Source of the DNA: Dipetalonema caudispina
Taxonomy: Eukaryota; Nematoda; Chromadorea; Rhabditida; Onchocercidae
NCBI GenBank assembly: GCA_013365325.1
Contig: JABVXV010000063.1
Coordinates: forward strand, 186,001 to 250,000
Length of the DNA stretch: 64,000 nucleotides
Reading direction: 5' to 3'
Shown one piece after another: positions 25,916-39,600 of the stretch. The notes beneath the pieces are model-generated. The model did not search any database, was not told the DNA's origin, and saw nothing but the letters and a program-made list of their open reading frames with translations. How positions within the stretch are numbered: position 1 is the stretch's first letter; each line of letters opens with the position of its first letter. The position numbers were made by a program, and so were the translations under genes.

Positions 25916-26740
25916 TCAATGATGTATCATTTTTCATATTTCAAAATTTTAAAGAAAAATACTTATTCATACAGCTTGCATTTCCCGCGTGTAATTTTCC
26001 AATGTCTATTAAGAAAATATTGTGAAAACAGTTTATCCTAATTTTGCTAGGTGTACTTGAGGATGCCCTCCGACATGTTCTTCCTGAATTCTCCAGTTTC
26101 AGAAGTGCAAATCAGATCAGTTATTAGATTAGGATAATGGTTCAGGAGTGCTATCAGATTTCTTATAGAAATTGCCATCAAGTTAATATGAAGCCTGTTT
26201 TAATATTGACTGCTGATATTCGTTACGACCATTTGTTTAACAACAATTGTTCCATTTCCAAATCTGTATATCTCAACAAAATGGCTTCCTACGACACTAC
26301 ACCGTCCAGTTATCCTTTCCACATATGTAGTAGCAGTTACTAATTTGTAGATCCATCAAATTTTCGAGCCAAGATTTCTAAACCTTAGGACTCTAAGACA
26401 AGACTTATGTCGTCGAGAGGAACGAAACATTGTTGTAACTTTTATTTCTGCTAATATGATCATAACCAATTTCAAAATAGTTTCCATATAGAAAAACTAA
26501 GAGCCATGGAGATTAGTAAAAAGTGAATTCCTCAAAATAAGTTGTTAGTGATTTCTTTCTAGAAATATCTGAGTAGAACAAACTGATTAATACTAAAATG
26601 AAGAGAGGAGCAAACACGGTAGTGCAACAGTAATCATCAGATGCGTAAAACAGTATTCGGTTGAGTGGTGCCATACAATTAATGAAAATGTCAATTGAAG
26701 GAAGCAGATAAGTGCAACAAGAAGTTTCTTTATTTCTAAA
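25916..26740. other. Convergent intergenic spacer
   Basis: About 0.8 kb between the receptor stop codon (+) and the stop codon of the unrecognised minus-strand gene. It should hold both 3' UTRs. I see no exon. Confidence 0.5.
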
Positions 26741-28132
26741 TTAGTCATCGTGAGGATTCAGAAACCAAGTGCCATGTTTCAACGCTGTAGCCCACATTTC
26801 CTTTTGTAGTGCTCTCATTAATAAGAGTTTCGGTGGTTCCGAATCCTTGAATGGTTCCCATCTTAAAAAATCACAACTGTTAATCAATCACTCATTTTAT
26901 AGGAGGATCTCTGGAACTTCTTCAAGGAGTAAAAGAAGTAATTTCTTATTCTAAAACAGTGTTGATATATTAAATTTACAGTCCTCTTCTTTCAAATAAT
27001 TATAATTATTGGACGATTTTAATTTGTTGCAAGTTATTGGTGATCGGAAAATGATAACATACGCGTATGCATATTCATGGCTAAATCGGTCTTCAATTGC
27101 ATACCACAGGAATTCTCGATTGCCACCCTTCCAACCTGCAACGAAAAAGCCATAACATCATATAACCATGGCATGATCAATGATTACTTTATATTGCAAA
27201 AGTTTACGACTAACTATGATCTTTAAAAAAATTGCCAGTATGATTTCAGAACTTCAGTTGCGGAATTCGTAAGAAATCAGTTTCTGATATATTTTGGTAA
27301 TGTTTAGGGTTTTCCGTCTATTTCTACCTTTCCAGTTGCATTTTACGGGCAAAACTAAAGCTATGCAATCCAAAACAAAGATTAGTCTGAGAATTGGCCG
27401 ATTAACACAATATGATTACACTACCGGCATCTGAATTTTTTTTCCTAGATGTTGAATAACCATGTTGCAGGTGCAACTGTGATATCACAGAAAACATATT
27501 TCAATGAATAATCCCGAATTCTGATGGATTCTAGTAAACATTAGAAGGAAAAAGTATTCATTTTATTCAAAAAGATAAATATTGATTATAAATGACAACT
27601 GTACTTCTGTCGGTCATAACTTCCACTTTTTTAAACGCATGGATTGCATAGAACGTAAGTACACTCAGAAAACCAAGCATTTGAATATGAAGCGGATAGG
27701 TTTCAAAGCCATGCCAAGTATAATGATGCCCATAAAACCTGCAGGAAGATTTTGTTTTATGCTAATATTTTAAAGTAAGTTTCCATTAATTCACAAAACT
27801 TCTGCATTTCTTAGTCAGCAATACTGACCATATAAAATTAAAGTGATTCTCGAATTTTGACTACAATGAGTTCGTCCTTTCTTGTTTATTTTTAAAACAT
27901 CAGTTCGAATGAATACGCACCCCCATAAGCCATCAACATCCCTAGACTTCCATAAATCGGTCTTTTGGACAAAATTGTTCCATTTGGCTTTCCACTTCTC
28001 TTGAATTTTCGTTGAATTGGTTAATTGTCGTCTAGCAGTTATCTGCGCCAAAAAATAAGGCCGCAATGTCAAGTGAATCAACCGCACTATAAAATTCATT
28101 AGCAGGTTAATGAAAGCAGTTGTGTATTTCAT
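26741..28132 (-). CDS. Unrecognised aromatic-rich protein
   Basis: Transcript order: 28132 (or 28042)-27921, 27738-27665, 27135-27063, 26861-26741 (TAA). The three introns are GT-AG and all phases agree, so a real gene is likely although no family was recognised. The first exon is open from an ATG at 28132, but an acceptor (GGCGCAG) at 28043 suggests that the preceding 90 nt, which encode a hydrophobic stretch, may be intron and that the true 5' exon is still missing. With that ATG the product is 159 aa. Readable parts: KIQEKWKAKWNNFVQKTDLW, then FYGHHYTWHGFETYPLHI, WKGGNREFLWYAIEDRFSHE, EPFKDSEPPKLLLMRALQ and a C-terminus WFLNPHDD. It is rich in Trp, Tyr and His with no clear domain. It could be a mitochondrial or membrane-associated subunit, but nothing proves that. 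Confidence 0.6.
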
Positions 28133-30809
28133 TCATTTTTATCTGATTATGAGAATTTTCTTAAATTGTCTGTGTATACTTACTTCGAAGTTTCAAAGAA
28201 AGGAAATGTCGAAATCACTGATCTTCTTCATGTTACAATATTACTGCGTATCAATATTTCTGAATAATATCAAGTAGTTTGGTAAATTAAAGTACGTGGA
28301 ATATATTCCCGGTACTATGAAAATATTATCCATATAAACAGTTTGCAAGCTGTATATTATATTCGAAAATTCTCACATCTGAATAAATAATACCAGTAAT
28401 AATTTCAAAGAGTGGGAAATGTACTTTGGAAAAGATTGCCGTTCATCTCCTCTACTTATCACTCTTTGAACGTAGAATATAAAGTTCTAAAGAACCCAAA
28501 AGGAAAAAAATTCATTGGCAAACAAGATTTCTGCGAAACTCCAGTGGTCTTGGAAACTATATCTAAACGGATATTAGATCTATAAGTATCCAAATCTGAT
28601 AGTTCTTAGCTGGTCATTCATGCCATAGGACAATTATGTCGAAAATTCGAGAAGTTGAAAAAATAAGACGAATGGGAAGTATTAGTAAAACATACGTACT
28701 TTGGAGCCTATTTCGAATTTTATAAGTTTACTGAATGTTAGATACACATCAACTGATTTATGCAATTGTAACAGAATCCCTTCAAGTGATTACTGATATT
28801 CCCTCTATTTGGATTTTCGTTGCCCTGTAGAAATAGTAATTCAAAGTGGCATTTCAGTGATATTTGGTTTAGTTTGCAATTATCACATTCATCTTTTTGA
28901 TGTAATTTCTCATGTGAAAGTAAATTGGGTATAAAGATTAGGACTGATTCCAGAAGAATGCTTGATAAATTTTACTATATGAACAATCATGAATACTAAA
29001 GATCGGATTTCTTCATGTTGCAAACTTAGTGAAGTGTACAGTGCTTGTAATATTTTATTGCTAATTTCGCCCATACTAATTATTCCTAGAAGTTTGTTGA
29101 AATTTTTTCGAAGTTATTTGAAGTTCTCAAAAGTTCTTCTAAATCATAAGTGTGAGGATTGTTCCATAATCATAACTGCTGAGTCCTTTGGAAAAATATG
29201 TTACAGATACATCACGGAATTTGTAAACAAAATTCGAAAAGTATCAAAGTTTCGTATAAAAGATTAGGAATTGCTGTATGCCAAAAAAAATTATTGGATC
29301 TATTATACAAACTTCGGATTATCACTAATTCTAAATCTAGAAAAGAAATAACCGATACTTGTAGTGGTCATATGAAGTTTGCTTTTACCAGAGATATTCA
29401 TGTCTGTTAAATGAATATCTACATGTAAATTAATAATCTAAGGTTTCTTTGCGCTATTAGTCTGAAATTCATAAGTTCCAGCATAGATTGTTGCTTCTAG
29501 CTAGTAAAAAATGCTATCTTGGCTAAAACCTATCATTGAAAAGAGGCAAATAATGAAGTTATTTCATAAAAATTGAATTAGTTTATTTCGCTGAAAAGTA
29601 AACTAATGTCACACTCTGTTCAATAAATGAATGCTGCAATCCCCTAGCTTTATTACAACTTTAAAAGTGTTAAGTGCCTTTTGAATAGCGCTTAGAGTTC
29701 AGGATATTGGCGGAAAAATTTCACCCAAAATATTTTCGATTATAGCAACAGTATACGTTATCATTCGAAAAAAGTTTGTGATTCACCTTCGATGAACGAA
29801 TTTTTTCAATTATTTCTTATATTTAATCAATCACTGTAGCATTCAACTGCAGGACCACTCAAAAATTAACGATGAAAACACCCTTGTATTTAAGCGATTG
29901 CCTTTAAAAGCTGTTCGAGAAATAGCACTTTTTTAATAGCAAAACTTGTAGCAGCAAAAAAGGCAATGAATGTCAAATATGACATACAAAAATAACATGT
30001 ATTACAATCATGCAAGTTTATAATTAAATTCAAACTCAAATGTATATTTATTGAAAATCAAAAAAGGGTCTTTGGTTTATACGTTCTCAAACTATATTAC
30101 AATCACGTAAGTATGATCTGTTAAATTCTTAGCCCGACGCAGAAAACATCAGGAATAGAGATCGAAAAAGTTGCATATAAACTTTCACAAAATTTTTTTC
30201 CTCTAGAAAAAGATTATATAAATTTTGCATTGTTATATTTCCCTTAATGATTTATAGGTATTAAAAAACAAAAATACAGCGAATGAATGTACTATGTACC
30301 AGTTTACAGTCCTTTGCCGGATTTGACCAGATCGACTGCTTTTTTATATGTAATGCTGATTTAGGCAGTTTTGCAACAACTTATGGATTATAAAAAAGTC
30401 AAAATATATATTGTCTTTGGTTTGAATGTGTTAAATCATCTGCACGAATTCCGACGAAATTTTTTTTAGATGAAACATTTTAACGTATATTTTCCTTCAC
30501 TATTTAAGGAAATTCTTTGATCCTATAACTTTTAAAGACTTGAACTCATCATAAATCTGCATTATTCGAAATGAAAAATTCTCATATATCAAAATGCTTA
30601 GTGATAGAAATGTTAAAAATTTACAACAATGTTTTTGCAGTTATTAATAAAAAGAAGTGCCTTAGAAATCTTCAAGTGTAAACTTCATAAAGCAAAACTA
30701 ATTCTTATAAGCAAATATTTAAATAGTGACATCGGAACAACTGAGGATGCGAAATTAAGAAGTTTGAGACCTTTCCAGAATGCTGAGAACTTTGATTCCG
30801 CAATGAGGT
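28133..30809. other. Intergenic or upstream region, no supported gene
   Basis: About 2.7 kb of AT-rich sequence between the two minus-strand genes. A missing 5' exon of the unrecognised gene could lie here. A good GTAAGT donor stands at about 28180 on the minus strand, but the sequence before it has stops in the frames I checked. The open frames at 28989-29410 (+) have no splice or start context that convinces me. Confidence 0.4.
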
Positions 30810-33800
30810 TTATATCTGATCCACTGTTCGACATAATGAATACTTGCAACTGCCATAGAAAAATAGAGCTGATGTTGAGACCATAATTAAATTCATGGCT
30901 GCAATTGTACCGAGGCCCAGTGATGACATGCAGAATACGTCCTGGAAAACATTACTTTCAAAATTGAGGAGCATATTTTGGCTGATTGTTTTGGAATCCA
31001 TTCAATTAGAATATCGAAGTTAACTATAAAAGTCACCTGGTAAACACTGAAATTGTCATCAAACCAACCAGCTTTTTCAATTTGGTCATGTCGAAGGCTA
31101 AATTTCATTTCCAATTCAAATTCCTCTGCAATACTGATTTCTTATTAGCTGACAAACGACAAACTATATAAAAATTGCATAGGTAAAATCTTAGGCACAA
31201 AAATGTTATTCTGTTAAAAAGCGAAATTCATAAATAATTTGCATGTTTTTCACCTCATTTTGCAAGGACAGAAAACTAACAAATTTGTCTATTACATACT
31301 GATTGCTTATAAAAAGCTGTCTGACCGACCAAGTTCATTAGTTAATTAACTTAATCCCATCAGTTAATGTACAAGTTTTACACCAGAAACTTCGCTGTTT
31401 AAATAAGGATAAAGTAATGAGAGGTTTGCCTTTCTGAATAATTCTTAGATAGATTAAAGGAATCATTGTATAATTTAAAAATAAAGCCAGACAATTAAGT
31501 GAAACGGTCAGTAATACTTTTATTAAATGTTATTATTCCACTGCTTTCCGTCGATACTTGTTCCTTTGCTTGAGAAATGTTTTCAAACGATGAAAAAGTC
31601 TGACTTTCTTGCATTCGTGGTTCTGGTTGCAACGAAGCCTGACGTCTTCGCCTTGGTGGCTCTGGACAAGTTGGAATCTAGAAATGAAACATTTTCCAAT
31701 TTTCTTATGACCAATCAAAACAAGCTTATCTTCCTCTATCTGTTAAATTTCTTGAAACAGAGAGATAGTTTGAGAGAAAAACAATTAAATTCCAGGTTAA
31801 TCTATGTTTTTCTTATCTACATCTTTTTCCTTGCAATCTGCAGATGATTTAAAGCAACTGTAAATGTTCACATCATATTCTTAACACTTCTCTAATAATG
31901 AAATCTGATACACAATTCAAAGACAAAAACTGTTAAAAGCATAAGTGTGAATGATAGCTCTCATAATTAATATTTTCATGTCATCTTCATGTAGAACCAT
32001 TTAAAAAAAGACAGATATTCATTAAAAAGAAAAAAAAATTTGTAGATACGGAGCAATATTCCTGATTCGGTTCTTTTATTGTCACTGATATTTGGCAATC
32101 GAAGAATAAACTTTGTCGATCGGCATACTTATAAACATGCGCTTCTTTACCCGCCATTAAATCTGATACATATTCCAAATTTTGCAATAAATATTTGTCC
32201 TTTGCACATCTGTATTAGAAAAGCAACCTATAGTAATTCATTTCCGGAACAGTTATGATTCTAAATATCAAGATTTTTTTTTCTTAAAATCTAAAATTTA
32301 GTTCTTGCAGCTTCTCTCCTTTTCGTTGTTTTAATGGGGAAGGAAGAGGGAATTGAAATCATTGTACTTTAAGAATCAACTCGTTACCCTTGTTCATCGA
32401 TCAGCTGAACCCGATCACCATTACCGTCGTCTACGAAGCAACTGTGTACCACCATACAGAACTGATTTTCACTATCCGTCTCACATGTCCATTTGTGATA
32501 AACCTAAATTAAAGTCACCTGTGTTTACCAGACTAACAAAGTTACCTGAGGTGACAAGTTCCACAATCTTCTGACTGTTTACGAATTGCATAAACAAAGT
32601 AGCGGATTGAAAGTAATTTATAGTAACTAACAAAAATATACATGGTCTTGTCTCATTTTTGGAGTATAAATAATTAAAAGTAATTCAACAGTTTCCTGAA
32701 GCTCACCATTTGTCCAATGACAGCATAAAATACTGGTGGTCCAGCAGGCGATCCATCAAGAATCTCGTATTTACACACTGGCATCGGCACTAGTTCGGTT
32801 TGGAGTGAAGGAGGATTCATCCTCAAATTTAAAAACTACTAGAAAAGTATGAAAATCTGAAATCAATTAGTTGCTATAACGACAAAAGAACAACAGAAGA
32901 ATACGATCTCAAATCTCAAAGTTTTGACGAATGCAAAGTATACCTAACATTTGTGCTTTCGTTTTCTGGGTTTTTTTCTTTTTATATAAACAAAGTAGCA
33001 ATCAGTTACATCAAATAATTAAATGTAGTTTAATTCGCATATCAAAATGAAGTGATTAATAATAAGAACCAAGCATGTAGCCTTCGTTGTAAAAAATTAC
33101 CATTTTTCGAAACGACTTAAAATAACCAAAAATTGTTGAAGTGAAATAAAAATTCTTGGATAATTACGCCAAAATCCGAAAAGATGGTATCAGTTTTGAT
33201 TTTGTATATTAATAATATCTGAGTAGCTTACTTTACTTGTATTTGTTTCTCGAAAATTTTTTCCATTTCCATGTACAGACATTGTACCACATAAACACGG
33301 TCAATTTTGGTGAGAAAATCGGGTTGAAATGCCAGAAAAAGTGATGTTGTTATATACATACCACGTGGGTTATTCTGAAAATAAATTCAACACTTCTAAT
33401 ACGGAAAAGAAATAAAATATCATCCAACATTTAAATAATCAATTTTATTATTATAAAAGTGATTGTAGTGTTTAATGCAAAACAGAGAATGCCCTTTTGA
33501 ATTGTTTGGTAAATGTTAGTTCCTACCGATCGCCTTCTTTCAACATCACAACTTTTGAATCCGAGTCTAATCGATGCATTTCGTCCTCTATCGTCCACGT
33601 TTTCAGCGGCGATCGAGCGACATGACGGATCAGCTAAATGATCTTCGACAAATATCAGTCCTTTGAAAGTACTTCGTGTTTCAAATTTCACCTTAATTAT
33701 TATAGTCATGAGTGCAAAATATATGGTTCCTCTTTTAACAGGAATAGAATCCACATCTTTTTTTTTCATATCCGAATTAGAGTTCAGAATTTAAAGTGAA

Positions 33801-35365
33801 CTTTTTAGTATCTTTCGATATATATATATAACGAAACATTTCTGGCACTGTGATTTGACCATTCCAACAAACAATTTATTCCCAAAACAAGTTTCTGACT
33901 AAAAATTTCTTGTTCAAACATGATATTTGCTTTGTTCACTTTCATATTTTTTTGTGGGAAATCAAGTTTTTGAAACGAAAATAACATGATTCAATTCAAA
34001 ACGAAAGATTCCTGAGAATATAAGAAGGAAAGCAAACAACATTTGCTTTATAAGTTTGAAACAAGCTATAGATCAGTTCTTTCTAGTCCTTCAACTAACA
34101 AGCTTCTACACTGAAAATCCAATTAAGTTTATTAACTCATCGACTTACTTCGATATAATTGTCGCCACAGTAAACATATGGGTCACCTAGAATACCGTTG
34201 TCCGAGACACTGCTTTTGACGTTGTTCTGCAAAATTTATGTACTTCACCGGATTCCTTCCAGACATGCATTTAAACTCCATAGATCGAAAAACAAACAAA
34301 CAATTCATCTGGCAAATCGATATTTGGGTTAAAAATCGGTATGAAGCATTTTGCGCTTTCACTGCTAGTGATATTAGAGGTTATTGGATAAGGATAACAT
34401 CATTCCAAACGGATTAAATGTACTGATCTTTGTTCAATTTTTGACGATATTTCATTTCTGCACAAAACGATCGTCTTTCAATTAATTTTGAAAAATGTCG
34501 AGTGATTATTTTATTTAATTTAGTTAAAAATGGTGGAGCCAAAAATTAATGTCCGGAAAAGCATGATTAGAACGTACATTTACAGAGATAATCAATCTAC
34601 ATAAATTTTCATTAAAAAACTCTTAAAAGTTTCCGAAATAGTGAAAAACAAGATTTATTATGTAGGTTTTGTTGCTGTCAGGATTGGTGATATATTTCGA
34701 AATTACAATTAATATGAAATCAAAAAATGATATTTTCCTCGTTCTGTCTTTTGGGTACTGTAAATGAATTAAAGCGCATCAAAGTTTTAGTAGATTTTAA
34801 GATATCCATTTAACGACAATTACCGCACAATTATTTTAGTAATATCCTCATTGAAATTTTCTTACTGACATAGTATTAAAGAATTTCTGAATAATTCCAA
34901 TCACTTATCATAACTAATGCCTCGAACTGCAGCGATACGTGCTAGTTTGTTTGCAGATTCATCAATTCAGTTCGCCCATATTTCTCTCATTCATTTGTCT
35001 TTATTGCCATTGTAGGGGGCAATTAGGTCATCATGATGGACAAACAAACATTAAATGAGAATGTGATTCCGTTTTCCAGAATTTCTAATCCAGAAGAGTG
35101 AAAAGTTCGGTGTCACCCTTCCATTGTAAACATTAAATATAAAATGAATTATATCCATACAGGCATCTTTTTCTTTAATACACTTTTTTCTAATATTAAT
35201 TTCGAAATGTAAAAAAAGTAATGTAGTTGTAAAGATATTCCAATAATTGATTAGTATGTCCCAACTGGCAACAGTTTTTTTTTTTTTTTTTTAGGATTAT
35301 GAATAATTAAGTGTAACACTTGCCATTAATGCTGTGAAGATTGTTAAAGTGAATGATACACGCAT
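30810..35365 (-). CDS. Cuticlin-like ZP-domain cuticle protein
   Basis: Ten exons in transcript order: 35365-35318 (signal peptide, [16 protein letters not shown]), 34226-34149, 33691-33527, 33374-33232, 32821-32707, 32503-32388, 32209-32050, 31677-31518, 31125-31037, 30941-30810 (TAA). Phases agree throughout, giving 401 aa; only the first donor (AGT|GTTACA) is weak. The ZP domain spans about 30-280: [96 protein letters not shown] and [19 protein letters not shown], ending in PTCPEPP. A tetrabasic RRRR (284-287) follows directly, a furin-type processing site. The C-terminal tail carries a TM helix at about 362-385. This is the standard order for nematode cuticlins: secreted, cleaved from the membrane and polymerised as a non-collagen cuticle component, often in seam cells and alae. 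I cannot say which family member it is. Confidence 0.93.
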
Positions 35366-35385
35366 CGACAAATGCTCTTCTGCCT

Positions 35386-35388
35386 CTG
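35386..35388 (-). promoter_or_regulatory. Putative trans-splice acceptor of cuticlin gene
   Basis: On the minus strand a T-rich run ends in TTTCAG (AG at 35387-35386), 20 nt before the ATG at 35365. No upstream coding exon is needed, so it is a good spliced-leader acceptor candidate. Confidence 0.5.
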
Positions 35389-36595
35389 AAAAAAAGTTTA
35401 AAATGGCTTCAACAAAAATCCAATTTCTTTATAAAAATACAGATCACATTTAAACGATGGATAAGTGTTTCACGTATAAATACATTTGTATGGTGCTGTA
35501 GCAAATAATCAGTGCATTAAAATGGGTAATTATTGGAACAGAAAGCTTTTCAAAATCTTAAAGAATGATTGAAATTTAATCAAGTTATTTCTATAAAAAG
35601 TTTGAAATTCCATTGAAGGATATTTTCAGAAGTGCAGGGAAAGTTAAATTAATTAACGTTTACATGAATAAATGATTAATAGTTCAATTTTTTTTAACGA
35701 CTCTTGCAAGTTATCCAAAACTTTCGTTTTTTCCATTACATTTTTTTCTTCATCTATTCTTGAGGTTTTCATTTACTTTTTTCCATCTATTTAATTGTTT
35801 TAAGTTCCAGATTTTACCAAATTTTAATAGCCTTAACTATTGCCAGTACTTCCTCCACATTGATTTAAGCTTATAAAATTAAATACTTCCATTTCACTAT
35901 ACACCTCTCAAATTCTAAAGCCTGGTCTACTATCTTAAAATTGCTTGGCATGTTCAGTAAACAGCCCAAAGAATGCCAAATTGTACTAATATAGCATACA
36001 AATGATATGTTGATAAAATGCTTGATTATCATATTCAGAAAGCATTTCAAATTCGACCTATCAATCCTTAAATTCCTCATTAGTCAGGCACCTAATAATT
36101 TCTGCAAGTTAAAACTTTTAAATCACATAGAATGGCAAATGTATGCATTGGATTACCACATGGTCTTTTTAGCCGCTGCACAATGTTATCGGCGCTGTTC
36201 ATTTTCCCACTACATGTTTTAAAATATTTTAGAAAGTGCAAACTTCATTTAAACAAGTTCAAATTTAACTAATCTTAACTATGGTCAAATGATTAATTCA
36301 TCATCCCATTTCTCTGTCTATACTATAAATAATCCACAATCCTGTCCAAAAAAAAAAGAGGAAAAAGAAACTGGAAGCTTCAGACTACGTAATCCTTACG
36401 TGAGGAACAATTACGAACATAGTGAATTCCTGATATTCATACGCTTTAAAAAAGTTTGGTGTTGTGACTCGTGAATTTTCTAAAAATATATTCCCTTTCT
36501 TAATTGTCTATCATAAGCATCTTTGTTTCAGATGATGCAGAATACAAAAATTTTGCAGATATAAAGTCCTGAGAGGATAAGAAGAGAGAAAAGGC

Positions 36596-36647
36596 GTAGA
36601 TAAGAAAATAATATATTCACAAGTAGATAAGAAAATAATATATTCAC
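36596..36647. repeat. Tandem duplication, two 25-bp copies
   Basis: The unit GTAGATAAGAAAATAATATA plus TTCAC occurs at 36596-36620 and again, identical, at 36623-36647, separated by AA. Perfect identity suggests a recent event. Confidence 0.9.
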
Positions 36648-39600
36648 TGGAGAAATTAATTTTCTGACTGCACCGATTTTTTGTGAACGTATGAAATCCA
36701 TTCACCTATGACATCTTTATCAAAGTTAAAGATGTTCAATATCCGATACCCGAAATAACAAGTGAAAGGAATTGTTTTTAATACGTATTCAACTCTCCTC
36801 ATGCTCATGAAATTAATTTTTAAGAATGAAAATGGTATTTAGGGAACATAATTGTATTGAATTTAAATACATACAAAGATGACGATATATTTGGAGATGA
36901 TTGTCAAGTTACTATCGTTAAACGCGTTCAGGCGATCCAGGAAATCTAATTACATTAGGAATATTGCACATTATTTTCATTTGTTAAGTATTCAGTGGCC
37001 AAAAGCCAGGTAATAAAACCGGTTAGTTTTGTCTTAAATATTTTGACCTGGCCATCTCATTATACAAAAAAAAAAAACATTACTGAAATGGAAGATATTA
37101 TGATGGGAGGGAAAGGAGGGACGAAGGTATGAAATACACGGTTGTTTTCTAATGAATTTTTTGATCCATATCTAAATAAAAGGAAGCAGGAAGTAAAAAC
37201 AAGATGAAAATAACATTTAGGATGGTGTACCTTTTCTGATTTCAATGAAGGATTGGGAGCAAATCGAAAAAGATAAAAAGAGGAGAGAGCCTGTATGCGT
37301 GTATCTCCACCACTAAATTCGGCACTGTCATTGGAAAATTGGCATTGATAAATGTTGGTGATTAGAATCCCAAAAACGGATATTGGAGTAAATTTGTGCA
37401 ATTCCCGTTCGATTGGATGCATTTTGTCTCTTCGCTACGATTCCCAACATTTTGCTCTCTTCATTCCATCTTACCATTACAATTTTGGTGGATTGGATAT
37501 CCTTATGCTTTTAATTCCGTAAATCTGCTACTCGTTTGCCGATCTCACCGATATTGTCAAAAATTTGCATTTGTCCAAAATCATCACATCAATCAATAAT
37601 TTTATTTTAATTGATACTCTTGATGAACAGCTCCCTTAAAATCCCAATTTGCTTAGTAGAATAGTTGGATCCAATTTCAATTCACATTCCCGAATAAATT
37701 AAAAAAGTGGAATAAATATAGGAACTTGCCATACAGTTTTGCAGTATATATTCCAACGAATCACGTGTCACTAACGGCAAACGCTGTAAAAATACAGTTG
37801 GTACCGTATTAAAAAAAGTAGGATAAAATGAGGAGTTTAAGGAATCAATAACAGTCGACAATTAATGTGAAAAAATAACGGAATAAGTCGGGGCCAAGAT
37901 CTGTGATGTATTGTTCCGTTACGATTTGAAAAATTTTATAAATGGATACATCTCTGCACTATGATAGTGAAAATGATGAAAGCTGATATGATTCATGATA
38001 TGTGATGAATGGAACAGTTGATGGAGAGGTTAAGAAACAATGGTTTTGCTATCTATTATTAAATGAGAAGATACCAAAACAAGAAGAGAAATTTCCGGAT
38101 TATAAGAACACTTTGTACGATCAATATTTTAATGCAAACAAAATTGTTTCCCATTCTCAAACATGATTTAGAAGATTTCGAAGATCATACACAAAAACGG
38201 AAAAAGAAAAGCGCATATTTCCAACTCAGAAAGTGAAAAAAAATTATTGAACAGTTTAGCATCGGTCAATTGCAGAAAATAAGCAAAACAGAATGAAAAA
38301 GAGCTGATGATCCACCCACAGGAACGTAAACAGGAAGGCCCTGTATATAAATGTGTTTAAGGTGAAGAGGAGGGGCAAAAGTAGGATAAATTATGGAAAT
38401 TCTATTAATGGGAACAGGATATCATCAACTTAAGCGTAAATTTGAGCATGTCAACAAACAACAATTGGAAAGAAAAAAAAAAAAAACGTCTGACGGATTG
38501 AAAACTGAATCGTCTTTGTTTTTTGAAATTGAGAAATTTTCTTTCTTTTTCTGAAAGATACGCATCTCAACAAATAGCCGAATAAAACAACTCCAAGAAC
38601 CGGTTCCAAACGATGTTCATATAAAGAAACAAGCAGATACTAATACAACCAACAGCTCCTATCCATCAATGTTCCACCGATCCTTTTATTGACTTTTCAT
38701 CTCATATAATTCAACCTGGACAACTGTTCCGTTTGGGAATTGTCGAAAAAGAATGGATATATTCTCAGAAGTTTTAAGCGCACTAAGAAAATAAGTATTA
38801 ATTAAGTAAATATTGTAACAGAAAATTTTGTTTTAAGTAGGTTGTATTAGGACGACAAATTCAAGCTACAAGCAGTTTAATGAACTGGTACATGAAGCCG
38901 ACATCTAAGAATATTAAATGCAGTTAGATTCCAACGGAGCGATACACTTCTTACTTCTGTTTTCTCTTCACAAGAAAATAACATCAAAAATTTGTAAATT
39001 TTGAAAGAATAAAACTGTTGTAACCTCGAACTTCCCGAAATTGAGCTATACAGAACGGCTCATGTCAGTTAATGTGAGATGAATCAAGGAAGTAAACGTT
39101 TATTTGAGATCAAGCAAACAAGAAACAAATGACCAATTCATTTATATATCTATCAAAAAATCCGCCCATACAGACTGGTGTGCAACTATCGAGATTTAGC
39201 ACATATGTGGATTTCGAAAGAGTACAACAAAAACAAGAAAAAAAAAAATTCCTACCGGTTTTAAAATTATCGTTGCTCATTTGCATTTTTGAAAGGCTTC
39301 ATCAACTATACGAACCATATCAAGTGGAAAATGTTAATCATCAGGAAAATTTCTGATTGTTCATAAAGTTTAGTAATGGTCATTTTCTTTAGGATCCTCG
39401 TATTTTTCAGAGATACTTATGGATTTTCAGAGTAACAGAATAATCCAGAGTAATGGGCGGTGTTGCTACTTGTGTGTACTTCATAATCTACTGATTTTTT
39501 CAAGGAATAATATATCAACCGGAATTTTTTTTTTTAAAAAAATTGCTTCTATTCACCTTCTCACGACAAACGAATACTCTTTGTACATCAAACTCTTCAA

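Noticed and set aside
28989..29410. Two overlapping plus-strand frames (92 and 70 aa)
   Set aside because: They are Lys/Ile/Ser-rich AT-driven translations with no splice or start support.
37060..37422. 120-aa minus-strand frame, the longest in the desert
   Set aside because: It begins in a poly-A/T run and reads as low-complexity Phe/Ser/Ile with no domain, no splice context and no recognisable start signal.
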